Origin: G963704535 sp963704535
Lineage (GTDB): Bacteria > Chloroflexota > Chloroflexia > Chloroflexales > Roseiflexaceae
Direction of reading: 5' to 3'
DNA length: 64,000 nucleotides
Assembly (NCBI GenBank): GCA_963704535.1
Contig: OY969916.1
Span: 3,782,001 to 3,846,000, forward strand
In this document: piece after piece, positions 27,344-36,961 of the stretch
How the letters are laid out: each line of letters begins with the position of its first letter
Position numbering within the stretch: position 1 is the first letter of the stretch
Position numbers and translations under genes: made by a program
Notes under the pieces: generated by a model
Told to the model about the DNA's origin: nothing
Seen by the model: the letters and a program-made list of their open reading frames with translations, nothing else
The model's database searches: none

Positions 27344-27405
27344 GAGATTGGAGATTAGAGATTGAGAGTGAAGATTTCAATCTCTAATCTCTAATCTCCA
27401 ATCTC
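27344..27405. repeat. Heptad-repeat palindrome (GAGATTA type)
   Basis: Units GAGATTG, GAGATTA, GAGATTG at 27344-27364 face an inverted arm of CAATCTC / TAATCTC units ending at 27405. It lies in the dnaK-dnaJ spacer, so within the operon transcript it would fold into a long hairpin. Confidence 0.87.
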
Positions 27406-27408
27406 GAT

Positions 27409-29278
27409 TTAATCAACTTTATACTCGCCCTCGACCACATCCTCGCCGGCCGCCGCGCCATTGTCGCTGCCCGCATCGGCGTACATCTGCTGCCCGATCT
27501 GCTGGAGCGCCACCGACAGCTCCGCAGTGCGATTGCGGATCTCGTCCATATCCTCGCTGTCGAGCGTCACGCGCAGCTCGCGAACCTTATCCTCCACGCT
27601 GGAGCGGAGCGCGCCATCGACATTGTCGCCGGCCTCACGCAGCGTCTTCTCGGCAGTGTAGATCAGGCTGTCGGCGTTATTGCGCGCGGCGATCAGATCG
27701 CGCCGGCGCCGGTCCTCCTCGGCGTGCGCCTCGGCGTCCTGGACCATCTTGGCGATCTCGTCGTCGGACAGGCCCGACGAGGCGGTGATCGTGATATGCT
27801 GCGCCTTGCCGGTGGCCTTGTCCTTGGCCGAGACGTTCAGGATGCCGTTGGCGTCGATGTCGAACGTGACTTCGATCTGCGGCATGCCGCGCGGCGCCGC
27901 CGGGATGCCGTCGAGCACGAACTTGCTCAACGACTTATTCATCCGCGCCTCGGCCCGCTCGCCTTGCAGCACATGGACCTCGACGCTCGACTGATTGTCG
28001 CTGGCGGTCGAGAAGACCTGGCTCTTGCGGGTCGGGATGGTGGTGTTGCGCTCGATCAGCGGCGTCATCACCCCGCCCAGCGTCTCGATCCCCAGCGTCA
28101 GCGGCGTCACGTCGAGCAGCAGCACGTCCTTGACATCGCCAGCCAGCACGCCAGCCTGGATCGCCGCGCCGATCGCCACCACCTCATCGGGGTTGACGCC
28201 CTTGTGCGGGTCCTTGTTGAAGTAGCGGCGCACTGCCTCCTGCACCGCCGGCATGCGCGTCTGGCCGCCCACCAGGATCACCTCGTCGATGTCGTTCGGC
28301 CGCAGCCCGGCATCGGCCAGCGCCTGCTTGACCGGCATGATCGTCTTCTCGATCAGGTCGCCGGTAAGCTGCTCCAGCTTGGAGCGCGTCAGCGTCAGAT
28401 TGAGGTGCCGTGGGCCGCTGGCAGTCGGCGGTGATAAACGGCAGGTTGACCTCGGTCTGGAGCACGGTCGAGAGCTCCATCTTGGCCTTCTCGCCGGCCT
28501 CCTTGAGCCGCTGGAGCGCGGTCCGGTCGCTGCGCAGGTCGATCCCGGTCTCCTTGCGGAACTCGGTCGCCAGCCAATCGATGATCCGCTGATCGAAGTC
28601 GTCGCCGCCCAGGTGGGTGTCGCCATTGGTGGCCTTGACCTCGAAGACGCCGTCGCCCAGCTCCAGGATCGAGATATCGAACGTGCCGCCGCCCAGGTCA
28701 TAGACCGCGATCGTCTCGTCCTTGCCCTGCTTGTCGAGGCCATAGGCCAGCGCCGAGGCGGTCGGCTCATTGATGATGCGCAGCACCTCCAGCCCGGCGA
28801 TTTTGCCGGCGTCCTTGGTGGCCTGGCGCTGGCTGTCGTTGAAGTAGGCCGGCACCGTGATCACCACCTGAGTGATCGGCTCGCCCAGGTAGGCCTCGGC
28901 ATCGGCCTTGATCTTCTGGAGCACCATCGCCGAGACCTCCTGGGGCGAGTGGTCCTTGCCGCCCAGCACCACCCGCACGTCGCCGTTGGGCGCGCCGGCC
29001 ATCTTGTAGGGCACCAGATCCTTGTCGCGCTGCACGGTCGCATCGGTCAGCTTGCGGCCCATAAAGCGCTTGACCGAGGAAACGGTGTTCTCCGGATTCG
29101 TGACCGCCTGGCGCTTGGCAACCTGGCCCACCAGCCGCTCACCGGATTTATTCATCGCCACCACCGATGGGGTCAGGCGGTTGCCCTCGGCATTGGAGAT
29201 CACGACCGGCTCGCCACCCTCCATGACCGCGACGACCGAGTTGGTCGTGCCGAGGTCAATTCCGATCACTTTGGCCAT
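27409..29278 (-). CDS. dnaK: Chaperone DnaK, with one apparent frameshift
   Basis: Hsp70 of 622 aa once corrected. ATPase domain: IGIDLGTTNSVVAVMEGGEP, VPAYFNDSQRQATKDAG, IINEPTASALAYGLD, DLGGGTFDISILEL, VGGQTRMPAVQ. Substrate domain: LLDVTPLTLGIETLGGVMTP. Lid and DGAAAGEDVVEGEYKVD end. An extra T near 28423 (minus strand GACTGCC instead of GACGCC) shifts the frame between FITAD and ASGPRHLNLTLTR. Since dnaK is normally essential and the rest is perfect, I regard this as a likely assembly error unless a second dnaK exists. Confidence 0.93.
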
Positions 29279-29290
29279 TATCTACTCCTT

Positions 29291-29379
29291 AGAGAACAAA
29301 GAACAGAGAACAGAGAACAAAACCCAGTCCTACGTTCTCGTTTCGCGGTTCTTTGTTCTTTGTTCTTTGTCCTTTGCCC
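29291..29379. repeat. Heptad-repeat palindrome (AGAACAA type)
   Basis: AGAACAA, AGAACAG, AGAACAG, AGAACAA face TTGTTCT-type units (TTCTTTG x3) at 29349-29372 around a loop of about 30 nt. Lies in the grpE-dnaK spacer, ending at the grpE stop. Confidence 0.82.
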
Positions 29380-30015
29380 TTACCCCTGCCCGACCTTGAC
29401 CATCGTGGGCCGTAGCACGCGGTCACGCAGCTTGTAGCCCTTCTGGAGCTCGGCCACGACCTTGCCGTCCTGCCCATTGTCGGCGGCCTCGTAGATCACT
29501 GCCTCGTGGAAGTTGGGGTCGAAGTCCTTGCCGACCGCCTCGATATGCGTGACGCCCTCGCTCTCCAGCACGGTCTGGAGCTTCTGCGCGATCAGCTTGA
29601 CACCCTCGAACCAGGGGGTCGGTGTGACCTCGGCGGGAGTGCTGGCGAGCGCGCGCTCCATATCGTCGACCACCGGCAGCAGCTTCATCAGCAGGCCGGC
29701 GCTAGCGCTGCGGATGAGATCCCCGCGCTCCTGGTCGGTGCGGCGCTTGAAGTTCTTATAGTCGGCGACGGCGCGCAGCCAGGCGTCGCGGTGCTCGGCC
29801 GACTCCTTCTCAAGCTGGGCGATGCGAACCTGGAGCGGCTCCAGGTCTGGCCCTCGGGCTTCGGTGGCGGCCGCCTCCTGCTCATCCGCAGGCGTGACGA
29901 CCTCCTGGTTCGGTGTCTCGTTCATGGTGTCGTTGGTCATCTGTTCCTCGTGTGTCGACATATCACTTTGCTGCTGTGTATCGGTGGTTGGATCTTGCTT
30001 TTCTGACTCAGTCAT
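29380..30015 (-). CDS. grpE: Nucleotide exchange factor GrpE
   Basis: 211 aa. A long acidic, disordered N-terminus (TESEKQDPTTDTQQQ, TPADEQEAAATEARG) leads to the dimerising coiled coil (LQVRIAQLEKESAEHRDAWL), ADYKNFKRRTDQER and the beta-wing (EAVGKDFDPNFHEAV, GYKLRDRVLRPTMVKVG). It releases ADP from DnaK. Second gene of the CIRCE-controlled operon. Confidence 0.95.
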   Translation of the reverse strand: MTESEKQDPTTDTQQQSDMSTHEEQMTNDTMNETPNQEVVTPADEQEAAATEARGPDLEPLQVRIAQLEKESAEHRDAWLRAVADYKNFKRRTDQERGDLIRSASAGLLMKLLPVVDDMERALASTPAEVTPTPWFEGVKLIAQKLQTVLESEGVTHIEAVGKDFDPNFHEAVIYEAADNGQDGKVVAELQKGYKLRDRVLRPTMVKVGQG

Positions 30016-30083
30016 AGCTCCTATAACCTCACTTAGAGATGGTCTGAAAAGGTTGATTTGTCACTAGTAGTCCATGGCGGGAA

Positions 30084-30137
30084 GGGGGTTCTTGAGGGGG
30101 CAGCCCCCCTCAAACTCCCCCTTTTCAGACAGCCTCT
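30084..30137. repeat. Dispersed palindromic repeat, copy P2
   Basis: TTGAGGGGG (30092-30100), loop CAGC, CCCCCTCAA (30105-30113), then CTCCCCCTTTTCAGACAG, ending at the hrcA stop codon. A second partial copy of the tail (inverted, GAGATGGTCTGAAAAGG) lies at 30036-30052. Placed between hrcA and grpE, so it may attenuate or process the operon mRNA. Confidence 0.72.
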
Positions 30138-31195
30138 TAGCGGTTGCCCTCGCTACCGTACAGCTCACCCACCAGGTCGCTCATCACCGTCGAAATATAG
30201 CGCACGGTCGAGATCGTTCGTGGGTAGGCCATGCGTGTCGGGCCGATCACACCCAGCACACCCACGACCTCGTCGGCGCCGTAGCGGGAAAGGACGACAC
30301 TATATTCGCGCATCTCATCATTGCTGTGCTCGCCGCCGATCACCACCTGCACGCCATTGCTGGCCAGCGCCCGCGGGATCAGCGGGCTGAGCCCTTTGCC
30401 GCCCTGCAAGATCTCCAGCACCTGCCGGACACGCTGGACGTGGGTGAACTCCGGCTGGCTAAGGATCTCGATCAGGCCGTCGCTGTGGATCTCCTTATTG
30501 ACCTGGCGCATCGCTCTCGCGACCAGCTCCAGCACCTGCCGCTCAAGCTCGTCGAAGGGCGGCGTCAGTTGCACGCGGTCCTGCTGAAGCGGCTCCTCGA
30601 CTCGCTCAACCGGCGCATCGTGGCAATGGTCGTTGACGCGCGAAGCGCTGCGGCCCAGCTCCTCCTGCGGGCGGGCGGTATCGAGCGTGAAGGTCTGCTG
30701 GCGGATGGTGCCGTCGTGCAGCACCAGCACCAGCAGCACGGTCGTATCGTGGATGGCGATCAGCTCCAGGTGCTTGAAGCGCGCCTGGTACGCGCGCGGC
30801 GGCGTCACCAGCGAGGCATTCTGCGCCGTACGCGCCAGCACCGCCCCGGCGAGCTGAATCCACTGATCCAGCTCGCAGCGCACCTGGTAGAACTGGTGCC
30901 GGATGGTGCGCTGCTCGGTCGGCGAGAGCGGTGTGCGGTCCATCAGGTTCTCAACATAATAGCGGTAGCCGGCATCGGTCGGCACTCGGCCCGCCGAGGT
31001 GTGCAGGTGCGTCAGGAAGCCGATCTCCTCCAGCGCGGCCAGCTCATTGCGCACCGTCGCCGTGGAGACGTTCAGGCCATATTTACGCACCAGCAGATCC
31101 GAGGAAACCGGGACCGGATTCTCGATAAACTCCTGGATCACCAGCTTTAGCACGAGCTGGCGACGCTCGGTTATCTCCACCGCCATGTCATGCAC
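30137..31195 (-). CDS. hrcA: Heat-inducible transcription repressor HrcA
   Basis: 352 aa. Winged-helix DNA-binding domain at the N-terminus (ERRQLVLKLVIQEFIENPVP, STATVRNELAALEEIGFLTH), then HTSAGRVPTDAGYRYYV, the HrcA signature, and a GAF-like C-terminal domain (GVLGVIGPTRMAYPRTISTV). It binds CIRCE and is kept active by GroE. ATG 31195 has GAGGTG close by; ATG 31186 is an alternative. First gene of the operon and autoregulated through the operator 30 bp upstream. Confidence 0.96.
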   Translation of the reverse strand: MHDMAVEITERRQLVLKLVIQEFIENPVPVSSDLLVRKYGLNVSTATVRNELAALEEIGFLTHLHTSAGRVPTDAGYRYYVENLMDRTPLSPTEQRTIRHQFYQVRCELDQWIQLAGAVLARTAQNASLVTPPRAYQARFKHLELIAIHDTTVLLVLVLHDGTIRQQTFTLDTARPQEELGRSASRVNDHCHDAPVERVEEPLQQDRVQLTPPFDELERQVLELVARAMRQVNKEIHSDGLIEILSQPEFTHVQRVRQVLEILQGGKGLSPLIPRALASNGVQVVIGGEHSNDEMREYSVVLSRYGADEVVGVLGVIGPTRMAYPRTISTVRYISTVMSDLVGELYGSEGNR

Positions 31196-31224
31196 CTCGC
31201 AAGTGTTCCCTTATTCCTCGCAGG

Positions 31225-31251
31225 TTAGCACTCTTAAGGTGAGAGTGCTAA
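31225..31251 (-). promoter_or_regulatory. CIRCE operator
   Basis: TTAGCACTC - 9 nt - GAGTGCTAA, a perfect match to the CIRCE consensus, 30 bp upstream of hrcA. HrcA binding here represses the hrcA-grpE-dnaK-dnaJ operon until heat shock. Confidence 0.97.
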
Positions 31252-31270
31252 GAGCGAAGCCTAAATGATT

Positions 31271-31290
31271 GGCGTGCCTTTGCGCACGCC
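31271..31290. terminator. Inverted repeat, possible terminator
   Basis: GGCGTGC, loop CTTTGC, GCACGCC, followed on the plus strand by GATTGGGTGCTATTTTACC. Between divergent units; could instead be part of the hrcA promoter region. Confidence 0.35.
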
Positions 31291-31462
31291 GATTGGGTGC
31301 TATTTTACCACGAGTCCGGTGGATCTTCAATGGGGGATTCATCCGTGGGACGGTGTCGTAAGCCGCTACGAGCGGAGTCATGGCACGTTCAATGCGACAC
31401 TTGATCTCTTGCGACGAACCATTATACTGTAATACACATTCTACGCAGGAGCATCTTAAAAT

Positions 31463-31609
31463 ATGGATCTACAGCAGTTTCTGCCGATTGTCATCGGGCT
31501 GATCATCATCGTTGTCGCTTGGAAGGCGCTCAAGGGAGTCATCCGGCTGGTGCTGACGCTGGGGGTGTTGGGGGTAATCGTCTACATCGTGCTGAATGTT
31601 GTGCGCTAG
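31463..31609 (+). CDS. Small membrane protein (48 aa)
   Basis: MDLQQFLPIVIGLIIIVVAW, then KALKGVIRLVLTLGVLGVIV and YIVLNVVR. Two adjacent membrane helices separated by a basic turn (KALKGVIR). AGGAG lies 11 bp before the ATG. Divergent from hrcA. No family assigned; small two-helix proteins like this are often membrane-stress or transporter accessory factors. Confidence 0.65.
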   Translation: MDLQQFLPIVIGLIIIVVAWKALKGVIRLVLTLGVLGVIVYIVLNVVR

Positions 31610-31617
31610 GTTGTCAA

Positions 31618-31741
31618 TGAGCGGATAGGCGAACGGATAGAACGGATAGCAGGGCTAGTGGCGGGTAGGGATGAAAGGGGTGAGGAGATGACGTAACACG
31701 CAACACGCAACACGCAACACGTTTCACGTTTCACGCTTCAC
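31618..31741. repeat. Heptad-type tandem repeats
   Basis: Units ACGGATA/GCGGATA at 31618-31652, then AACACGC x4 at 31695-31722 running into TTTCACG / TTTCACG / CTTCACG to 31741. Non-coding, ending 20 bp before the ABC ATPase gene. Confidence 0.7.
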
Positions 31742-31760
31742 GCGCTGAGGAGGGAACACT

Positions 31761-32471
31761 ATGCCCCTGATCGACATTCGTGACGTGACCAAAGTCTACA
31801 AGATGGGCGATGTGGAGGTCCATGCCCTGCGGGGCGTCTCGCTCGCGATCGAGGAGGGCGAGATGGTGGCGATCATGGGGCCGTCGGGCAGCGGCAAGAG
31901 CACCCTGATGAACGTCCTCGGCTGCCTCGATAAGCCGAGCGGCGGCAGCTACCTGCTCGACGGCGTCGACGTCGGGGGCCTCAACGACGACCAACTCGCG
32001 GCGATTCGCAATCGCAAGATCGGGTTTGTGTTCCAGCAGTATATGCTGCTGGCGCGCACCACCGCGCTGCGCAACGTCGAGATGCCGCTGCTCTACAGCG
32101 CAGGCGGCGATAGGACCGCGCGGGCGCGAGCGGCGCTCGAGTCGGTCGGGATGGGCGAGCGGATGCACCACAAGCCGAACGAGCTGTCGGGCGGGCAGCA
32201 GCAGCGAGTGGCGATCGCCCGCGCGCTGGTCAACAGCCCAAAGATCATCCTGGCCGACGAACCGACCGGCGCGCTCGACAGCCGCACCGGCGAGGAGATC
32301 ATGCAGATCTTCGAGCGGCTCAACCGCGAACAGCGCCTGACGGTCATCCTGGTCACGCACGAGCCGGACATCGCGGCCCACGCCCGGCGCGTCGTCCACG
32401 TTCGCGACGGGCTGATCGCCGAGGACGGCGTGCGGGAGGTGGCGGTGGGTACCGTGGCTACGCCTGGGTGA
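31761..32471 (+). CDS. ABC transporter ATP-binding protein (MacB/LolD type)
   Basis: 236 aa ATPase. Walker A GPSGSGKST (40-48), Q-loop FVFQQYMLLARTTALRNVEMPL, signature LSGGQQQRVAIARAL, Walker B IILADEPTGALD, H-loop ILVTHEP. This is the subfamily that powers MacB, LolCDE or FtsX-like permeases. No permease gene follows; the next gene is a low-GC nucleoside phosphorylase, suggesting that the permease was displaced by an insertion or is encoded elsewhere. Confidence 0.92.
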   Translation: MPLIDIRDVTKVYKMGDVEVHALRGVSLAIEEGEMVAIMGPSGSGKSTLMNVLGCLDKPSGGSYLLDGVDVGGLNDDQLAAIRNRKIGFVFQQYMLLARTTALRNVEMPLLYSAGGDRTARARAALESVGMGERMHHKPNELSGGQQQRVAIARALVNSPKIILADEPTGALDSRTGEEIMQIFERLNREQRLTVILVTHEPDIAAHARRVVHVRDGLIAEDGVREVAVGTVATPG

Positions 32472-32590
32472 GGGTGGAAGGGCGGAATGGCTGTGCCCCA
32501 TACATAGATGCTTGTTTCTGTTACTATATGCCTGTATTCCTCAACATATTCACACGATTTCGTGTATTGACACCAGGAGGCCATTGAACA

Positions 32591-33406
32591 ATGAATGACT
32601 CACACAATGGCTTAGAGAGCAAGGCTGATGTTCTAATTATCACGGCCCTTTACAAAGAGCGAGCGTGGGTTGAGAAAGTGTTCGATATTCAATGGATAGA
32701 TATCGAAAGGCAAGGTACGATTTACCAAACATGTGAATATAAGGTGAATAAAGATGTGTTAAGAATCGTTCTAGTCTCTCAGCTACAAATGGGAATGCCT
32801 CACGCAGCAATCTTAACTACGAAGAGTCTAATGCTCTGGTCGCCTGAATTGGTTATTATGACAGGGATGTGTGCAGGTGTAATAGGTAAGGTTGCCTTGG
32901 GGGATCTGATCATTGCGAGTAAGGTCCTTGATTACGGATCTGGAAAGGTTATAGACGGGAAACTTCAACCGCATTTCGAACCGGTCATGCTTGATTCCTG
33001 GCTTTGGCAACTTCTAGAGATTTTCAGACATGATGAGAAAGTTCGTAAAGCCATCGAAAATGAGTACCCAATGGCTCGTCCCCATAGTTATCCTCTGACG
33101 ATACATATGGGTTCACTGGGTTCTGGAGCTGCGGTTGTGGCTGATTCAGACATTGTAACCGGGATAGTGATGTCTGAAAGAAAGCTAATGGGTCTAGACA
33201 TGGAATCGTACGCTGTTGCTCTAGCTACCAACCTGAATACTACATCATCGAAGAGGATCGAAGCTTTCATTGTCAAGGGAGTCGTTGATTTTGCGGATGC
33301 ACGGAAAGATGATGGTTACCATGAATACGCGGCCTACGCAAGTGCTGCATTTGTGAAGAAGTTCTTAGATCGTTACTATGTTGCAGTTGTATTTCATAAT
33401 AAGTAA
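32591..33406 (+). CDS. Phosphorylase-superfamily (PNP/UDP) nucleosidase-like protein
   Basis: 271 aa, clearly lower in GC than its neighbours. Purine nucleoside phosphorylase/MTAN fold: DVLIITALYKERAWVEKVF at the N-terminus, MTGMCAGVIGKVALGDLIIA (phosphate/ribose loop region), GSGAAVVADSDIV, and GLDMESYAVALA with the family's MESYA ribose-binding motif, then VKGVVDFADARKDD. In bacterial conflict systems this fold often serves as a nucleotide-degrading effector linked to STAND or CHAT proteins. Its position just upstream of a CHAT gene and its foreign composition point that way, but a plain nucleosidase cannot be excluded. Confidence 0.85.
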   Translation: MNDSHNGLESKADVLIITALYKERAWVEKVFDIQWIDIERQGTIYQTCEYKVNKDVLRIVLVSQLQMGMPHAAILTTKSLMLWSPELVIMTGMCAGVIGKVALGDLIIASKVLDYGSGKVIDGKLQPHFEPVMLDSWLWQLLEIFRHDEKVRKAIENEYPMARPHSYPLTIHMGSLGSGAAVVADSDIVTGIVMSERKLMGLDMESYAVALATNLNTTSSKRIEAFIVKGVVDFADARKDDGYHEYAAYASAAFVKKFLDRYYVAVVFHNK

Positions 33407-33409
33407 ACG

Positions 33410-33427
33410 GCCCGCCTCAATGCGGGC
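33410..33427. terminator. Inverted repeat after the phosphorylase gene
   Basis: GCCCGC, loop CTCAAT and one base, GCGGGC, 3 bp after the TAA. A short GC-rich stem without a T run; weak terminator candidate. Confidence 0.4.
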
Positions 33428-33557
33428 GGCTGAACTCAATCGTTGTGTAACAATAGTATAGTGATCTTCTTTCGGAGACGCCGAAGAGGCTGATCATGAA
33501 CTGGACATATCGGGTATACAGGAACTGAGCCAGTAATCGCCCCCACACCGTAGAACA

Positions 33558-36443
33558 ATGCAGACCGATACCAATCACATACCCCTCGTATTCCGGCGAC
33601 TGCGAGCGCTGGCAGAGCGGAACCCACGCCGCGTGGTCCGCCTGCTCCAACGCCGGTTGGCACAGCCCCCGGCAGACAATTCATTGCTTCACGCCTGGAC
33701 CGTGTGCGCGCTGGGCTGGGGATTGCTGTACTGGGAGCGCTTCAATGACGCCCGGTTGCACCTCCGCGCAGCCAGGCAGGTGTTCGAGGCCGGCTCCCAC
33801 CACCACGCCACGCTGTATTGCGACTACGCGCTGCTGTTGGCCGATCTGCTCCAGCGCGCCTGGGCCGACGAGCAGGCGCTTATGGCGTTCGCGACCGATT
33901 TCGAGCAAGCCGGCGAGGTGTCCGAGGCCATACGGGTGAGGTTGTATCAGGCCATTCTGCTCGATACTCTGGGGCGCTCACACGAGGCCAAGAGCGTGTT
34001 GGACCGCATCGCGCCGGCGCTAACTGCGGACGAACCACTCGACCAGGCACGCTGGTGGTACGTCCGAGGGGCGGTGGCGATCACGGAAGGGGATTACGCC
34101 ACTGCCGAGACGTTGCTAACACAGACCGAACAGGTCTTTGCCGCAACTTATTATGCCATCGATCGGGCCAAGTGCTGGTTTCAGCAAGCCTGGGCGGCGC
34201 TACGGCAGGAGAAGCTGCCTCTGGCGCTGAAAAACTATGGCCGCGCCAGGGAGGTATTTGCGCGGCTCGATCTGCCGGTCCGGCTGGCGCTCTGCGACAA
34301 AGGCACCGGCCTGCTGTTGGCTCGGATGGGCAGGTACGACGATGCGCTCCGGGCGCTCCTCAACGCGCTGCGCTTGTTCACCCCCCTTGGGCGAGCCAGA
34401 GATATCGGTGAGTGCCAGTTGAACCTGGGCAACATCTATTTCTATACCGGCCTGTGGGATATCGCCCTGGCCTATTACAGTCGTGTCACGGCGCTCTACG
34501 ATACGGTAGGCGTCGTCAGCCTCCGAGTTACCGTGCAGCGGAATCGCGCAATGGTCTACCGCATCCAGGGACGGCTTAACGAGGCCCACGCGTTGCTCAC
34601 CGAGATCGAAGTCCAGGCGCTCGGCGACCAGGCCGAGCTGGCTGAGATCTGGGCCGAGCAGGCCGGGCTGCTGGCCCAACTTGGCCGCTACGAAGATGCA
34701 CACCTCCAGTATCAACGGGCGCACGACTTGTTCGAGCACCAGGGCAGCCAACTCGACGCGGCTGAATGCCGGGTGGAGCAGGGCTGGCTGGCACTCCAGC
34801 ACGGCAATGTCGAGATGGCCTGCCCCTGTTTTGAGACCGCCGCACCGCTGGTCGCCCAGCAGCCCTATTACCGCTGGCGCACCGATTATGGGCTGGCGCG
34901 CTGCGCGGAGCTGCGCGGCGATATCACCACGGCCCGGCAGCACTACCGCACTGCCAGTGATACGGTCGCCACATTGCGCCGCCGCCTCGTCAGCGAGGTG
35001 GCCTCCAGCGGCCTCTACCGGCAGACGGCGCAACTGCATAACGACTCCTTGCGGTTGGCAGTGGCTTGCGGTGCTCTGGATGATGCGCTTACACTCAGCG
35101 AATGGCAGCGCGCCCTGGTTCTCCAGCGCGCCCTGGTGACACCTCTGTCGGCGCCACCACCCGAATATCAGGACGAACTCCAGGCGCTTCAGGGCCAGAT
35201 CGATGCGTTGCTCTCCGCAGACAGCGCGATGGATGAGACACAGGCGCAGGCTATCGACACGACACTGGCGCACTATGGTGATGTGCTTTTGCAGGCGCGC
35301 CATCATGTGGCGGCGCCATCAGGTCGAGCGTCCGCGATACCCGAACCGGCGTTCGACCTGGCGGGCCTACGCGCGCAGATGGGTGCGGCATACGGCGCCG
35401 ATTGGACGGCGTTAGTCTACATCTGGGCTGACCAGACGCTGCTGATCGGGGTGGTGACGCCAGAGAAGTTGGAGCTTGAGAAACGCCCCTACGACAGGGT
35501 GCTCCAGCGAGGGATCGAGCGGGCCACTCAGGCTACCTATCAACTCTACACCTATCGCGATCTTCCGTTCCTCCAGGGAACGTCGACAGAAGCTTGGGAA
35601 GGCTTACGGGCGCTAGGGAACCAACTGCTGCCGGCGACGGTTCAGGCGCGGCTCCACCCGCAGCACCGGCTGCTGATCGTCCCTGCCGGGCCGCTGCACA
35701 CGCTGTCATGGGGGGCGCTACGGCTGGATGACCAATGGTTGGCCGAGCGCACGATCATCCACCTGGCCCCTTCGCTCACCGTCTGGCAATCCCTAGCGGC
35801 CAGGCCGGCAACACACAATACGCGTGCCCTGCTGATCGGGTGCAGTAGGTTCGGCACACGAGCAGCCGCCCTGCCGGCGGTTGCCGACGAACTGACGGCC
35901 ATTGCGGCGCACTGGCCGGGCGAAAGCGCGCGGGTTGTGGAAGCGGGGGCGACGCGAACGGCGCTCCAGGAGCAGGCGGCGAGCGGTGAGCTTGCCCGCT
36001 ATGGCTTGCTGCACATCGCGAGTCACGCGCAATTGCTCCCCACCCGCGGATTGGCCGCGCATCTTAAGCTCTGGGATGGCGATCTATGGCTATCCGAGAT
36101 CGCCGGTTTAAATCTTGGCGGTCCATTGGTGGTGCTATCGGCCTGCGACGGCGCTATAGCCGAAACGCTGCCCGGCGATGAGGTGCTTAGTCTGAGTTGG
36201 GCTTTTCTTGCGGCGGGTGCAAGCGCTGTGCTTGCCAGCCTTTGGCAGGTCAACGATCAGGCGGTGCGCCAGTTCATGATGCTGTTCTACGCTGCCCTGC
36301 GGCAGCACGGCGATGTGGGCCTGGCACTGGCCCAGGCGCAGCGTGGCTTGATTGATCACCATCGGCAAGCTTCCGATCAATCGGCTGAACCTATGGCCTG
36401 GGCGAGCTTTGTGCTGATCGGCGGCGGGCAGGGTCTGTGGTAA
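33558..36443 (+). CDS. TPR-repeat CHAT-domain protease
   Basis: 961 aa. Residues about 10-560 are helical tetratricopeptide-like repeats (GRYDDALRALLNALRLFTPL, ECQLNLGNIYFYTGLWDIAL, GRYEDAHLQYQRAHDLFEHQ). Residues about 640-960 are a CHAT caspase-like domain. The catalytic dyad is visible: His823 in LLHIASHAQ and Cys863 in VVLSACDGA. Further family motifs are LLIVPAGPLHTLSWGAL, GDEVLSLSWAFLAAGASAVL and ASLWQVND. CHAT proteases are activated through their repeat sensors and cleave defined protein targets. Neighbouring STAND, sigma and peptide genes suggest a regulated death or signalling module. Confidence 0.93.
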   Translation: MQTDTNHIPLVFRRLRALAERNPRRVVRLLQRRLAQPPADNSLLHAWTVCALGWGLLYWERFNDARLHLRAARQVFEAGSHHHATLYCDYALLLADLLQRAWADEQALMAFATDFEQAGEVSEAIRVRLYQAILLDTLGRSHEAKSVLDRIAPALTADEPLDQARWWYVRGAVAITEGDYATAETLLTQTEQVFAATYYAIDRAKCWFQQAWAALRQEKLPLALKNYGRAREVFARLDLPVRLALCDKGTGLLLARMGRYDDALRALLNALRLFTPLGRARDIGECQLNLGNIYFYTGLWDIALAYYSRVTALYDTVGVVSLRVTVQRNRAMVYRIQGRLNEAHALLTEIEVQALGDQAELAEIWAEQAGLLAQLGRYEDAHLQYQRAHDLFEHQGSQLDAAECRVEQGWLALQHGNVEMACPCFETAAPLVAQQPYYRWRTDYGLARCAELRGDITTARQHYRTASDTVATLRRRLVSEVASSGLYRQTAQLHNDSLRLAVACGALDDALTLSEWQRALVLQRALVTPLSAPPPEYQDELQALQGQIDALLSADSAMDETQAQAIDTTLAHYGDVLLQARHHVAAPSGRASAIPEPAFDLAGLRAQMGAAYGADWTALVYIWADQTLLIGVVTPEKLELEKRPYDRVLQRGIERATQATYQLYTYRDLPFLQGTSTEAWEGLRALGNQLLPATVQARLHPQHRLLIVPAGPLHTLSWGALRLDDQWLAERTIIHLAPSLTVWQSLAARPATHNTRALLIGCSRFGTRAAALPAVADELTAIAAHWPGESARVVEAGATRTALQEQAASGELARYGLLHIASHAQLLPTRGLAAHLKLWDGDLWLSEIAGLNLGGPLVVLSACDGAIAETLPGDEVLSLSWAFLAAGASAVLASLWQVNDQAVRQFMMLFYAALRQHGDVGLALAQAQRGLIDHHRQASDQSAEPMAWASFVLIGGGQGLW

Positions 36444-36485
36444 CGACGGGTGGTACCACCCCGTCGTTCCCGACCGAGGCTGCGA

Positions 36486-36668
36486 TTAGTTGTGCCCGCC
36501 CCCGCCACCGCCCGGCTGGCCGTTGCCCGTCTCGGTGGGAGTGGGAGTTGGGGTCGAATTCTCGCCGTAAACAACCGGCACTGACTCGGCGCCCAGTGTG
36601 AGACTCAGGCCAAACATCAGTGCCATCCCCAGCGCCAGAAGCCACCGTACTGTTCGTTGCCGCATCAT
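36486..36668 (-). CDS. Small secreted Gly-rich peptide
   Basis: 60 aa behind a perfect AAAGGAGGTAAGCA. Signal peptide (MMRQRTVRWLLALGMALMFG, likely cleaved near GAESVPVV), then STPTPTPTETG and a C-terminal GNGQPGGGGGGHN. Convergent with the CHAT gene, 42 bp apart. Too short for a family call. Could be a cell-surface peptide or a CHAT substrate; no direct evidence. Confidence 0.7.
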   Translation of the reverse strand: MMRQRTVRWLLALGMALMFGLSLTLGAESVPVVYGENSTPTPTPTETGNGQPGGGGGGHN

Positions 36669-36841
36669 TGCTTACCTCCTTTAGAATGCAATCACCACTA
36701 GCCCTAGTACACTGCTGATCGGCGCTAAGGTGTGCGGCAACGCGCGCTGAAGTCTCACTATGGGGAGGTGCTGAAATTTCAGCACCCTTAATCGCACAGA
36801 TAGTTAGGGCGATCAGTGACGATGCGCCTGGCGCCAGGAGA

Positions 36842-36902
36842 GCTTAGAGACCGTCTGAAGAGGGGAGTTGGAAGGGGTGGCCCACTGGGCTTTCCCCCTC
36901 TC
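36842..36902. repeat. Dispersed palindromic repeat, copy P3
   Basis: Starts with the family tail CTTAGAGACCGTCTGAAGAG (inverted relative to P1) and continues GGGAGTTGGAAGGGG...CTTTCCCCCTC as a degenerate stem. Lies in the 290-bp spacer before the NB-ARC gene, which otherwise shows nothing clear. Confidence 0.55.
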
Positions 36903-36961
36903 GCAGTGCAAAGTAGAAAGCCCCAGCCCGAAACCTTGTCTTACGATCGAAAGGCTTCGAT

